From Pseudomonas delhiensis (GTDB lineage Bacteria; Pseudomonadota; Gammaproteobacteria; Pseudomonadales; Pseudomonadaceae), in assembly GCF_900187975.1 (NCBI RefSeq), contig NZ_FZPC01000001.1, positions 1 through 64,000 of the forward strand: DNA of 64,000 bases, in the 5' to 3' direction. The translations under genes and the position numbers were made by a program. The notes below the pieces were generated by a model. That model was not told where the DNA came from. It saw nothing but the letters and a program-made list of their open reading frames with translations, and searched no databases. Position 1 is the first letter of the stretch, and every line of letters begins with the position of its first letter. Positions 1 to 11,100 of this stretch are shown here, in pieces.

Positions 1-87
1 CGTGGCTTCCTCGAACAGGCCTAATACATAGATGCAATCGGGTTCCTCTGTTCAAAAGCGGGTTGACGGTGGGGGTGAGTCCATACA

Positions 88-133
88 TAGGAGCGGGCCC
101 TGCCCGCGAATCGCGCGCAGGGCGCGCTCCTAC
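88..133. repeat. Family A palindromic repeat
   Basis: An imperfect palindrome begins TAGGAGCGGGCCCTGCCCGC and ends GCAGGGCGCGCTCCTA. The same element recurs at 11357-11404, 42946-42992, 53893-53938 and 62701-62747. It is always intergenic and has no coding potential. It resembles the REP-type elements that are common between Pseudomonas genes. Confidence 0.75.
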
Positions 134-170
134 AAGGGCACGGCGTATGGGCAACCTGTCGCGGGGCAAC

Positions 171-244
171 GGCGGATAACGCCGTAGGCGTTATGCGCCC
201 TACGGGAATGGCGTAGGGCGAATAACCGTTCGCGGTTATCCGCC
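171..244. repeat. Family B composite repeat (two hairpins)
   Basis: Two palindromes lie side by side. One, at 171-199, has GGATAAC/GTTATGC arms around GCCGTAGGC. The other, at 216-244, has GAATAACC/GGTTATCC arms around GTTCGC. The same pair occurs at 22680-22893, 58902-58995 and 62470-62568. It lies downstream of tadA; nothing else is recognisable in bases 1-264. Confidence 0.7.
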
Positions 245-264
245 GTATTCACGGACGCCGCGCC

Positions 265-747
265 CTACCCCTTGCGCCTTGCCTTGAAGAAGGCCGAGAG
301 CATCGCACTGCACTCCTCCGCCAGCACCCCGCCTTCCACCAGCACCTTGTGGTTGAGGAAGTCCTGGGCGAAGAACTCGCCGCGGCTGACCACCACCCCC
401 GACTTGGGCTCGGTGGCGGCGTAGACCAGGCGCTGGATGCGCGCGTGCACCAGCAGGCCGGCGCACATGCTGCAGGGTTCCAGGGTGACGTAGAGGGTGC
501 TGCCGGGCAGGCGGTAGTTGCCGGCCGCCGCCGCGGCCTCGCGAATGGCGACCATCTCGGCGTGGGCGCTGGGATCATGGGCGGTGATCGGCTGGTTGAA
601 GCCGCGCCCAATAATTTGCCCTTCCAGCACCAGCACCGCGCCCACCGGCACCTCGCCCAGGGCCGCGCCCTGCTCGGCCAGGGCCATGGCCTCGCGCATG
701 AATTCGCGGTCGCGGCTGCGGTCGATCACCGGGGCCAGCCCCTTCAC
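265..747 (-). CDS. tadA: tRNA-specific adenosine deaminase TadA
   Basis: TadA deaminates the wobble adenosine (A34) of tRNA-Arg(ACG) to inosine, a Zn-dependent reaction essential for reading CGN codons. The deaminase signature is complete: an SAHAEM motif supplies the zinc-binding His and the catalytic Glu, and LEPCSMCAG supplies the two Cys ligands. The start is uncertain. I chose GTG at 747 because it leaves a short N-terminus before VIDRSRD and has AAGGG upstream. GTG at 780 would overlap the multicopper oxidase gene, and ATG at 699 would remove conserved residues. Confidence 0.9.
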   Translation of the reverse strand: MKGLAPVIDRSRDREFMREAMALAEQGAALGEVPVGAVLVLEGQIIGRGFNQPITAHDPSAHAEMVAIREAAAAAGNYRLPGSTLYVTLEPCSMCAGLLVHARIQRLVYAATEPKSGVVVSRGEFFAQDFLNHKVLVEGGVLAEECSAMLSAFFKARRKG

Positions 748-770
748 CGTCGGGTGGCCCTTGCTGTTGG

Positions 771-2162
771 TCAGCCGCACCAGGCGTCACCCACGGCGAT
801 GGTGCCCATCAGGCCGGTCTCCATATGGTCGATGACGTGGCAGTGGAACATCCACAGGCCGGGGTTGTCCGCCACCAGCGCCACCTTCGCGCTCTCGTTC
901 TTGCCCAGCAGGTAGGTATCACTGTAGTACGGGATGATCTTGCGGCGGTTGGACGCCAGCACCTTGAAGGTCATGCCGTGCAGGTGGATGGGGTGCTGGT
1001 ACTGCGTCAGGTTGCGCAGGGTGAAGATGTAGCTCTTGCCCAGCTCCAGCTTGGCCAGCGGCGGCGCGTTGTGCTTGTGCTCCTCGCCGCCCTGCCAGGC
1101 CACGCCGTTGATCTGCCACAGCGAGGGGGTGCTCTGGCCCTTGGAGTAGTCGGTCATGGCGCCCACCCACTCGAACTTGAAGTCGATGGTCTCGGCCTTG
1201 TCCAGGTCCGGCTCGCTCACCGGGTTGTGCGGCAGCGCCGGCGGCCACTCGGCGGAACCGCCCTGCAGCGGCGCCACGCCGCGCACCGTGCCCAGGCGCA
1301 CCACGCCATCGCGCAGGGACAGCTCCTGGCCCTGCGCCGGGCCGCGGATCGCCAGCTCCAGGCGCATGCCCGGGCCGATCCAGTATTGCCCGTCGAGGTC
1401 CCGCGGCTCCACCGGGTGGCCGTCGATGGCGTAGATCTTCGCCTCGCTGCCCGGCAGGTTGAGGCGGTAGGTCACGGTGTTGTCGATGTTGAGGATGCGC
1501 ACGCGGGTCACCTGGCCGGCGGGCAGCTCGATCACCGGCACGTGCTCGCCGTTGATGGTCGACAGGCTGCCGCGGGTGCCCTCGCGGGCGGCCTCGCGCG
1601 GCACGCTGAAGGCGGTGAAGGCGCCCTGCTCGTCCACGTGCCAGGTCTTCAGGCAGAGGATCTTCTCCCGGGTGAAGCCGGTGGGCTCGCGCTCGTCGAT
1701 GATCAGCGGGCCGACCAGGCCGCGGCCCAGCTGCTCGCTGCTCATCAGGTGCGGGTGGTACCAGTAGCTGCCGGCGTCGGGGGTCTTGAACAGGTAGACG
1801 AAGCTCTGCCCCGGCTGCACCGGCGGTTGCGAGATGTAGGGCACGCCGTCCATCTCGATCGGCAGGCGGATGCCGTGCCAGTGGATGGTGGTCGGCTCGT
1901 CCAGCTTGTTGGTGAAGCGCACGCGCAGCCAGTCGCCCTGGCGGGCGCGGATCTCGAAGCCGGGGAAGCGGTTGCCGTAGAGCAGCGCCGGCGTCTTGTG
2001 CCCGGGCACCAGCTCCAGGTCCATGGGCGCGGCGATCAGTTCATAGTCGTGCTCCGCGGTCACCTGCGGGCGCGCCAGCCAGAGGCGCGCGCCGCCGGCG
2101 CCGAGGCCGACCACGGCGAGGCCGGCGATGCCGCCCAGTACCTGTCTGCGGGTAAAGCTCAT
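771..2162 (-). CDS. Multicopper oxidase, Tat-exported (CueO/SufI-like)
   Basis: Predicted periplasmic multicopper oxidase of 463 aa, the usual length for a three-cupredoxin enzyme. The N-terminus carries a twin-arginine signal (FTRRQVLGG followed by a hydrophobic stretch). All four copper-ligand motifs are present: HWHG, HPH, HPIHLHG and HCHVIDHMETGLM, so type 1 and type 2/3 centres should be intact. The ATG at 2162 is preceded by GGGGGAG; the longer reading frame upstream lacks a ribosome site. The substrate is unknown, with Cu(I) or phenolics plausible. A copper-uptake operon lies 11 kb away. The stop lies just upstream of tadA. Confidence 0.9.
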   Translation of the reverse strand: MSFTRRQVLGGIAGLAVVGLGAGGARLWLARPQVTAEHDYELIAAPMDLELVPGHKTPALLYGNRFPGFEIRARQGDWLRVRFTNKLDEPTTIHWHGIRLPIEMDGVPYISQPPVQPGQSFVYLFKTPDAGSYWYHPHLMSSEQLGRGLVGPLIIDEREPTGFTREKILCLKTWHVDEQGAFTAFSVPREAAREGTRGSLSTINGEHVPVIELPAGQVTRVRILNIDNTVTYRLNLPGSEAKIYAIDGHPVEPRDLDGQYWIGPGMRLELAIRGPAQGQELSLRDGVVRLGTVRGVAPLQGGSAEWPPALPHNPVSEPDLDKAETIDFKFEWVGAMTDYSKGQSTPSLWQINGVAWQGGEEHKHNAPPLAKLELGKSYIFTLRNLTQYQHPIHLHGMTFKVLASNRRKIIPYYSDTYLLGKNESAKVALVADNPGLWMFHCHVIDHMETGLMGTIAVGDAWCG

Positions 2163-2288
2163 GTCTCCCCCAACCCCTGCGGGTATCTCGCAAATGCAAT
2201 ATTTTCTCATTTTCCCGGTGGCAAGGCGAGCGCGAAGACGGCGCGCGATGTCGCATCCCGGGTAGCCTCAGCAAATGCCTGACAGACA

Positions 2289-2317
2289 TGGACAGCGGCG
2301 CCGCAGGAGGCTATCTG
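2289..2317 (+). promoter_or_regulatory. Candidate sigma70 promoter of crotonase gene
   Basis: TGGACA (2289-2294) and TATCTG (2312-2317) are separated by 17 bp. They lie about 40 bp upstream of the crotonase start in the divergent gap with the multicopper oxidase gene. This is a sequence match only. Confidence 0.35.
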
Positions 2318-2360
2318 GATAACTTCGCTGTACCGCCATTCACGACGAGAGAGAGCCGGC

Positions 2361-3146
2361 ATGAGCCAGAAACTGAAAGTGGAGCGCAAGGGCCATGTGC
2401 TCTGCATCGGGCTGAACCGCCCGGAGAAGTACAACGCCATGGACGTGGAGCTGTACCTGGCGCTGGCCGAGGCCTACGGCGAACTGCAGCGCGACGACGA
2501 ACTGCGCTGCGGCCTGCTCTATGGCGAGGGCCAGCACTTCTGCGCAGGCCTGGAGCTGGACAAGTGGGGCCCGCAGTTCGCCAGCGGCCGCTTCCCCGAC
2601 CTTCCCCCTGGCGCCTGCGACCCCTTCGGCCTCGACCCGGCGCGGCGGGTGGCCAAGCCGATCGTGGTCGCCGCCCGCGGCGTCTGCTTCACCGCCGCCC
2701 TGGAGCTGATGCTGGCCGCCGACGTGCGCGTCGCCGCGGAAGGTGCGCGCTTCGGCCAGATCGAGGTCAAGCGTGGCATCTATGCCGTGGGCGGCGCGAC
2801 CATCCGCTTCGTGCAGAACATCGGCTGGGGCAACACGATGCGCTACCTGCTCACCGGCGACGAGTTCGACGCCCGGGAAGCCCACCGCATGGGCCTGGTG
2901 CAAGAGGTCACGGCCCCTGGCGAAGAATTCGCCGCGGCCCTGGCCATCGCCGAACGCATCGCCCGCCAGGCCCCGCTGGGCGTGCGCGCCACCCTGGCCA
3001 GCGCGCGCCTGGCCCTGGCCGAAGGCGAGGCGGAAGCCGCCCGCCGCCTGCTGCCGGACCTGCAGCCGCTGATGGGCAGCGAGGACGTCAAGGAAGGCGT
3101 GGCCTCCTTCCTGGAGCGCCGCGAGGCGAACTTCGTCGGCCGCTGA
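2361..3146 (+). CDS. Enoyl-CoA hydratase/isomerase (crotonase) family protein
   Basis: A 261-aa protein of crotonase-fold length. It has the typical N-terminal strand (LCIGLNRPEKYNAMD) and the oxyanion-hole segments around HFCAGLELD and AARGVCFTAALELMLAADVRV. The usual catalytic Glu region reads FGQIEVKRGIYAVGGA. The acyl-CoA substrate cannot be read from the sequence. The gene stands alone on the plus strand between the multicopper oxidase and a toxin-antitoxin operon. GAGAGAG precedes the ATG. A hairpin follows at 3235-3252. Confidence 0.85.
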   Translation: MSQKLKVERKGHVLCIGLNRPEKYNAMDVELYLALAEAYGELQRDDELRCGLLYGEGQHFCAGLELDKWGPQFASGRFPDLPPGACDPFGLDPARRVAKPIVVAARGVCFTAALELMLAADVRVAAEGARFGQIEVKRGIYAVGGATIRFVQNIGWGNTMRYLLTGDEFDAREAHRMGLVQEVTAPGEEFAAALAIAERIARQAPLGVRATLASARLALAEGEAEAARRLLPDLQPLMGSEDVKEGVASFLERREANFVGR

Positions 3147-3234
3147 AACGACGACGGGAACATCGAGTCCCAGGGGTGCCTTCCGTGCGACTACAGGAGG
3201 CGTAACAGTATCAACCAGCCTGAAACGAGAAGGA

Positions 3235-3252
3235 GGCGGGCCCATACCCGCC
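3235..3252. other. Stem-loop between convergent genes
   Basis: GGCGGG and CCCGCC form a 6-bp stem with loop CCCATA, flanked by partly complementary GAGA and TCTC. It lies between the crotonase gene and the convergent abiEii stop. There is no T-run, so it is at best a weak terminator. The rest of 3147-3398 shows nothing recognisable. Confidence 0.35.
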
Positions 3253-3398
3253 TACTCTCTCAACCGTCGTACGCAAGGTTCCCCGCCTGCGGATCACCGG
3301 GCTCACCCACGCGGCGAGCATGGGTGAAGCCAAACATTCGATCCAGCACCCCTTGTGGTCGAGCAGTTCCAAGGCCACAGCAGGCGAGGGTAAGCACC

Positions 3399-4346
3399 TC
3401 ATCTGGCGGCGACGATCCCGGCCAGCGTTTCCTCCAGCAGCCTCCGATCCGCCAGCCGCTTGGCGTCGGTGCGCTGGGCCAGGTTGTGCAGCTTGCGCCG
3501 CACGGCCGGCAGATCGGCGGCATGCGCAAGCCCGATCAGGTCGAAGTCCGGCTTCTGGTCCTCGATGGAGCGCAGGAATGCACATGACGGCTCGTCCAGC
3601 CAACCGGCCACGCGCGTCAGCAGGCGCTCGTGGATGTCCAGCAAGGCTTTGGCCTCGACAGGCTCGGCCGTCATGCCCCTGAAGTGCGCGTCGAAGGTCG
3701 CCGAGAAGTCCGCGGGCACCCGAGGCGCCAGCATCTCCCAGGCAGGTTTGGGGCTACAGGTCAGGTAGACGAGAAAAGTCCGCCAGAGCAATTGGTCCGC
3801 TCGTTCATCTTCCAGCAACAGGCCGACATCGAAAAGATCACGAGGATGCTGCCTCGACAACGCGGCAGCCAGCTTGCCGGCATAAAGGTCTGCAAAGTCC
3901 AGGACCTGCGCCGAGGCGAAGCCGAATGCCTCCTCGACACTCGGGCGCACCACCATTTTCCGCGGCGGATGCACCGTGCCACGCATGACCGGGGTCGTCT
4001 CGATCTGCACACGCGCCCGGCCGCGACTGGCCACCAGCCGCGTAACGCCGGCGCCCTCTCCTGCCGCCTCCTGCACCTGCAGGCGCAAGGGATGGGCACG
4101 CAGCCTATCGGCCAGTCGCCCGAGCGCTTGCGCGATCAGCCTTGCATCTTCGCTGTAGTCATGTACCGGTAACCAGGCCAGATCGATGTCCACCGACAAG
4201 CGCGGCAGGTCGTGCTCGAACAGGTTGATGGCCGTACCGCCCTTGAGCGCAAAGCATGGCTCCCGCTCCAGCAGCGGCAGGATCTCGACCAGGAGCCGCA
4301 CGCGGTCGGTATAGCGCCGGTCCCAACACTCAAGCCAAGTGTTCAT
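3399..4346 (-). CDS. abiEii: AbiEii-family nucleotidyltransferase toxin
   Basis: A 315-aa member of the AbiEii/MenT nucleotidyltransferase toxin family, whose characterised members transfer nucleotides to tRNA or other targets. The polymerase-beta-like signature is intact: LKGGTAIN at about residues 35-41, SVDIDLAW at 51-58 with the paired Asp, and a Lys/Arg-rich YAGKLAAALSRQHPRDLFD segment. I chose ATG at 4346 because it overlaps the abiEi stop by 17 nt, the usual AbiE arrangement. The longer frame to 4436 runs through abiEi. GC is visibly lower than in neighbouring housekeeping genes, suggesting acquisition. Confidence 0.85.
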   Translation of the reverse strand: MNTWLECWDRRYTDRVRLLVEILPLLEREPCFALKGGTAINLFEHDLPRLSVDIDLAWLPVHDYSEDARLIAQALGRLADRLRAHPLRLQVQEAAGEGAGVTRLVASRGRARVQIETTPVMRGTVHPPRKMVVRPSVEEAFGFASAQVLDFADLYAGKLAAALSRQHPRDLFDVGLLLEDERADQLLWRTFLVYLTCSPKPAWEMLAPRVPADFSATFDAHFRGMTAEPVEAKALLDIHERLLTRVAGWLDEPSCAFLRSIEDQKPDFDLIGLAHAADLPAVRRKLHNLAQRTDAKRLADRRLLEETLAGIVAAR

Positions 4347-5160
4347 CGAGGTCTTCCGGCAAGGTGATCTGGTAGGTCGGATGCAATCGCCCGCCGGGCA
4401 CCAGCGCACGCTTTCCCCGCCCCAGGTCCACACCATCCAGCGATACGCGCGACAACCACGCGTGTCGATGGCGCTCGGCCAACGCCAGGAACACCCGTTT
4501 GGCCTTGATGCTGCGGCAATGGCGCAACAGCAGGCCGACCCGCTGCGGCCGCAGGGTAGTCATGGCCTGCATCAGCGCATCGGCCTCGTAGACCAACGCT
4601 GCATCCATGACGCCATCGCACAGTTCCAGCATGGCCCGCTCCGGCGTGGAGCAGACCAGGGCATCGGCGCCCGGCGCGGCCCGGTACCAGGTCAGCCCTT
4701 GCTCGGACAGCGTCTTCTCGGGCACCGCAGCGGTGAACGACAAGGGCGACAGATCGAAGGCTCCCCTGCCCAGGAACTCGAAACGCTGCGCCAATGGCAG
4801 CTTGTCGAGCCAGCCCGGTGGCCGTTCCGGCCCATATAGCGTGATGGTTCCGGCATCCCCCAGGCGCAGGTAGTGCTCATGCCCCAGCAGGCTCAGCGCA
4901 AAACGGCCGCCGACATGCAACGGCATGCCTTCCCCAAGCTGCATGCTGCGAACCACGCCCTCCCATTGCAGTCGGCCGCCCTTGCGCATGTACACGCCGC
5001 GGGCAGGCGACACCAGCCAGCCGCTGCTCACATAGCGCGCAACGAGGCTATTGGAATAGCCGTGGGCCCGCAGCCAGCGACTCGAGATCAGCCGTGTGTC
5101 ACTTAGTTCGGTCAGCAGCAGGTTCAGCTTTCCTGATTTTTGATCACTTAAAGTGTTCAA
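4330..5160 (-). CDS. abiEi: AbiEi-family antitoxin / transcriptional repressor
   Basis: Antitoxin partner of the downstream toxin. It has an N-terminal winged-helix-like segment (SSRWLRAHGYSNSLVARYVS) and a long C-terminal domain, as in AbiEi proteins that neutralise AbiEii and repress their own promoter. About 276 aa if it starts at TTG 5160. The frame opens up to TTG 5211, but the family normally begins just before the helix-turn-helix, and no ATG lies in the right place. The start is therefore uncertain. Two inverted repeats lie at or upstream of the start. The stop overlaps abiEii. Confidence 0.82.
   Translation of the reverse strand: MNTLSDQKSGKLNLLLTELSDTRLISSRWLRAHGYSNSLVARYVSSGWLVSPARGVYMRKGGRLQWEGVVRSMQLGEGMPLHVGGRFALSLLGHEHYLRLGDAGTITLYGPERPPGWLDKLPLAQRFEFLGRGAFDLSPLSFTAAVPEKTLSEQGLTWYRAAPGADALVCSTPERAMLELCDGVMDAALVYEADALMQAMTTLRPQRVGLLLRHCRSIKAKRVFLALAERHRHAWLSRVSLDGVDLGRGKRALVPGGRLHPTYQITLPEDLDEHLA
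5141..5159. promoter_or_regulatory. Candidate AbiEi operator, site 1
   Basis: TGATCACTT, one base, then AAGTGTTCA: an inverted repeat matching at 8 of 9 positions. It overlaps the proposed abiEi start and shares the GATCACT core with site 2 at 5212-5236. Confidence 0.45.
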
Positions 5161-5211
5161 AATGCAGTTTTTATAAACCTTCCAAGATCGAAGCGGTTTA
5201 ACAAAAGGCAA

Positions 5212-5236
5212 AAAAGATCACTGATATTGATCTTTT
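5212..5236. promoter_or_regulatory. Candidate AbiEi operator, site 2
   Basis: A perfect 9-bp inverted repeat: AAAAGATCA (5212-5220), a 7-bp spacer, then TGATCTTTT (5228-5236). It lies in an AT-rich stretch just upstream of abiEi. AbiEi proteins are known to autoregulate through inverted repeats in their promoters. Binding here is inferred. Confidence 0.5.
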
Positions 5237-5523
5237 CATTGAAACGGTAAACCCAACGCTGCCCAACTGCAACCGATGCCCAGGAGAACACCGTGCCATC
5301 GACTTTACGCGGGCCAGGGCCAGAGAAAGAGCGGCTGGCCCTGATGCCGACAGCCAGGGTTCGCGGTGCTCGTTGAGACGATAATCGTAAAGGAGGATGA
5401 CGGTTAGTAACGGCTTCTGCCGTCAGGGGCCAGGGGCCTGCCGATGCAAGGAAAGCTGTATCCAGCCATGCTTTCCAAGAAGACTTTACCGTCGAGAGGG
5501 GGGAGTGTACGGGAGGATCCCGA

Positions 5524-5655
5524 ATGACCGCGCCAACCACCAGCCCGTTCCGCTGGCAGGTGGCGGCCACCGACAGCCGCCGCAACATATCTCCCTATGG
5601 ATCAATATGTCACGGCAGGCTTTCAAGCATGAGTGATAGCCCGAAGGGAGGCTAA
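5524..5655 (+). CDS. Possible 43-aa ORF next to guaA
   Basis: An ATG preceded by GGGAGG at a 7-nt spacing opens a 43-codon frame (MTAPTTSPFRWQVAATDSRR...) that stops two bases before the guaA stop codon on the other strand. The ribosome site is good, but I recognise no family. It could be the remnant of a longer gene in the insertion region. The rest of 5237-5656 holds no recognisable gene; another small frame at 5397 has its AGGAGG touching the start codon and is unlikely. Confidence 0.22.
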   Translation: MTAPTTSPFRWQVAATDSRRNISPYGSICHGRLSSMSDSPKGG

Positions 5656-5656
5656 C

Positions 5657-7234
5657 TCACTCCCACTCGATGGTCGCCGGCGGCTTGCTCGACACGTCGT
5701 AGGTGACGCGGGAGATGCCTTCGATCTCGTTGATGATGCGGTTGCTGACCTTCTCCAGCAGCTCGTAGGGCAGGTGCGCCCAGCGGGCGGTCATGAAGTC
5801 AATGGTCTCCACCGCGCGCAGGGCCACAACCCAGGCGTAGCGGCGGCCGTCGCCGACCACGCCGACGGATTTCACCGGCTGGAACACCACGAAGGCCTGG
5901 CTGGTCTTGTGGTACCAGTCGAAGTTGCGCAGCTCTTCGATGAAGATGTGGTCGGCGCGGCGCAGCAGGTCGGCGTATTCCTTCTTCACTTCGCCGAGGA
6001 TGCGCACGCCCAGGCCCGGGCCGGGGAACGGGTGGCGGTAGACCATGTCGTAGGGCAGGCCCAGCTCCAGGCCGATCTTGCGCACTTCGTCCTTGAACAG
6101 CTCGCGCAGCGGCTCGACCAGTTCGAACTGCATGTCTTCGGGCAGGCCGCCGACGTTGTGGTGCGACTTGATCACGTGGGCCTTGCCGGTCTTGGCGCCG
6201 GCCGACTCGATCACGTCGGGGTAGATGGTGCCCTGGGCGAGGAACTTCACGTCCTGCAGCTTGGTGGCTTCCTCGTCGAAGACCTCGATGAAGGTGCGGC
6301 CGATGATCTTGCGCTTCTCTTCCGGGTCGGCGACGCCGGCCAGGCGGCCGAGGAACTTGTCTTCGGCGTTGGCGCGGATCACCTTGACGCCCATGTTCTC
6401 GGCGAACATGGCCATCACCTGGTCGCCCTCGTGCAGGCGCAGCAGGCCGTTGTCGACGAACACGCAGGTCAGCTGGTCGCCGATGGCCTTGTGCAGCAGG
6501 GCCGCGACCACCGAGGAATCGACGCCGCCGGACAGGCCCAGCAGCACCTTGGCGTTGCCCACCTGGGCGCGCACGGTGGCGATGGCGTCGTTGACGATGT
6601 TCGACGGCGTCCACAGGGCCGCGCAGCCGCAGATGTCCAGCACGAAGCGCGAGAGGATGCGGCCGCCCTGCTTGGTGTGGGTCACTTCCGGGTGGAACTG
6701 CACGCCGTAGTAGCCGCGGGCGTCGTCGGCCATGGCGGCGATCGGGCAGCTCGGGGTGCTGGCGAGGATATGGAAGCCCTCGGGAATGTCGGTGACCTTG
6801 TCGCCGTGGCTCATCCACACGTCGAGGCCGAGCACGCCATCTTCATCCACGTGGTCCTCGATGCCGTCCAGCAGGCGCGCCTTGCCGACCACGTCGACGC
6901 GGGCGTAGCCGAACTCGCGCAGGTCCGAACCCTGCACCTTGCCGCCCAGCTGCTCGGCCATGGTCTGCATGCCGTAGCAGATGCCGAACAGCGGCACGTT
7001 CAGGTCGAACACCGCCTTGGGCGCGCGCGGGCTGTCCAGCTCGTGCACCGACTCCGGGCCGCCGGCCAGGATGATGCCGCGCGGGGCGAAGGCGCGGATG
7101 TCGTCGTCGCTCATGTCGAACGGGTGGATTTCGCAGTACACGCCGATCTCGCGCACGCGGCGGGCGATCAGTTGGGTGTACTGGGAGCCGAAGTCGAGGA
7201 TCAGGATCCGGTGAGCGTGAATGTCTTGGGACAT
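5657..7234 (-). CDS. guaA: GMP synthase (glutamine-hydrolysing)
   Basis: Converts XMP to GMP with ATP and glutamine. The 525-aa length is standard. The N-terminal class I glutamine amidotransferase domain carries the nucleophile Cys86 in FGICYGMQ and the His/Glu pair in [11 protein letters not shown]. The ATP-pyrophosphatase domain has the SGGVDSSV loop. The protein ends with the conserved ATIEWE. The start at 7234 ([18 protein letters not shown]) matches the family; the upstream extension runs through repeat sequence. It forms a guaBA unit with guaB 118 bp upstream. The 3' end is a known island attachment site. Confidence 0.97.
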   Translation of the reverse strand: MSQDIHAHRILILDFGSQYTQLIARRVREIGVYCEIHPFDMSDDDIRAFAPRGIILAGGPESVHELDSPRAPKAVFDLNVPLFGICYGMQTMAEQLGGKVQGSDLREFGYARVDVVGKARLLDGIEDHVDEDGVLGLDVWMSHGDKVTDIPEGFHILASTPSCPIAAMADDARGYYGVQFHPEVTHTKQGGRILSRFVLDICGCAALWTPSNIVNDAIATVRAQVGNAKVLLGLSGGVDSSVVAALLHKAIGDQLTCVFVDNGLLRLHEGDQVMAMFAENMGVKVIRANAEDKFLGRLAGVADPEEKRKIIGRTFIEVFDEEATKLQDVKFLAQGTIYPDVIESAGAKTGKAHVIKSHHNVGGLPEDMQFELVEPLRELFKDEVRKIGLELGLPYDMVYRHPFPGPGLGVRILGEVKKEYADLLRRADHIFIEELRNFDWYHKTSQAFVVFQPVKSVGVVGDGRRYAWVVALRAVETIDFMTARWAHLPYELLEKVSNRIINEIEGISRVTYDVSSKPPATIEWE

Positions 7235-7246
7235 GGGGGCCTCTGC

Positions 7247-7345
7247 GAGGCAGCTGCAAGCCGCAAGCCGCAAGCTGCAAGTAAAAAGGAGCAAGGCGGC
7301 AGCCACATCGCTCTAGCTTGTAGCTTGCCGCCTGTAGCTTGTAGC
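7247..7345. repeat. Family C 7-bp-periodic hairpin between guaB and guaA
   Basis: The left arm repeats GCAAGCC/GCAAGCT units (7251-7279). The right arm repeats AGCTTGTAG/AGCTTGCCG units (7315-7345). The arms are largely complementary, so the guaB-guaA intercistronic RNA could fold into a long stem. Related elements lie at 24904-24967, 34432-34512 and 59020-59056. Confidence 0.6.
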
Positions 7346-7352
7346 GTGGGCT

Positions 7353-10339
<2,987 letters not shown>

Positions 10340-10344
10340 CCGCC

Positions 10345-11100
10345 GTGACCGACCTGCTCGCCGCCATCCCCGAAGCGCCGGAACCGGATTGGGCCGCGGC
10401 CTTCCGCATGCCCATCGTCGAATGCGGCGAGCCCCTGGAGGCCCTCGGCACCAGCCAGGGCTTCCTGGTCTGGCCGGCCTACCACCGCCTGGGCGTCCCC
10501 AACGCCCCGGCCGAATGCCACGCCCGCGCCGGGGTGTTCGAGCGCCTGCTGCGGGCCGCGCGGCAACTGCCCGACGGCCTGCGCCTGGTGGTGCTGGACG
10601 CCTGGCGGCCGTTCGCGGTGCAGCAGCATCTTTATGACACCCTCTACGAAATCCTCCGCCAGCATGAACCGGACGCTGCGCCCGAGGAGCTGACGCGGCG
10701 CACCCGCGAGTTCGTCGCCCCGCCCAGCACCCGCGCCGAAGCGCCGAGCCCGCACCTGACCGGCGGCGCCGTCGACATCACCCTGTGCGACCGCGACGGC
10801 CGCTGGCTGGACATGGGCAGCCTGTTCGACGAGGCCACCCCGCGTTCCTACACCCGCCATTACGAAGACGCGAGCGACGACCACGGCCGCGCCATCCGCG
10901 ACCGCCGCCGGCTGCTGTTCAACGTGATGCGCGAGGCCGGCTTCAGCAACCTGTCCAGCGAATGGTGGCACTACGACTACGGCGACCAGCTGTGGGCCTG
11001 GCACCGCGGCGAGCAAGCGGCGCTCTACGGCCCGGCCCAGGTGCAGCCGCTGGAAGCGCTGTGGCGCCAGCAGTTGCACAGCCTCCCTGGCTCTTCGTAG
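10345..11100 (+). CDS. VanX/DdpX-like D-alanyl-D-alanine dipeptidase
   Basis: A 251-aa M15D-type zinc dipeptidase. The family signatures are clear: VVLDAWRPFAVQQ, the zinc site SPHLTGGAVDITL, and the catalytic Glu/His motif EWWHYDYGD. Members cleave D-Ala-D-Ala for peptidoglycan recycling or, in VanX, for vancomycin resistance. No van genes are nearby, so a recycling role is more likely. I see no signal peptide, so it should be cytoplasmic. The start is GTG at 10345, 5 bp after xseA; no better ATG precedes the conserved region. It is probably cotranscribed with xseA. Confidence 0.85.
   Translation: MTDLLAAIPEAPEPDWAAAFRMPIVECGEPLEALGTSQGFLVWPAYHRLGVPNAPAECHARAGVFERLLRAARQLPDGLRLVVLDAWRPFAVQQHLYDTLYEILRQHEPDAAPEELTRRTREFVAPPSTRAEAPSPHLTGGAVDITLCDRDGRWLDMGSLFDEATPRSYTRHYEDASDDHGRAIRDRRRLLFNVMREAGFSNLSSEWWHYDYGDQLWAWHRGEQAALYGPAQVQPLEALWRQQLHSLPGSS

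Noticed and set aside
825-2282. 485-codon plus-strand frame opposite the multicopper oxidase
   Set aside because: It is His/Gln/Val-rich antisense of a gene with all copper motifs; open only because of high GC.
5397-5636. 79-codon plus-strand frame near guaA
   Set aside because: AGGAGG directly touches the ATG, leaving no spacing for a ribosome, and the product is Cys/Arg-rich with no likeness to known proteins.
5657-5668. attL/attR pair around the abiE region
   Set aside because: I found only one copy of the guaA terminal sequence and no integrase gene.
10345-11100. VanX as part of a vancomycin-resistance cluster
   Set aside because: No vanH, vanA or regulator genes nearby; the protein is more likely used in peptidoglycan dipeptide recycling.
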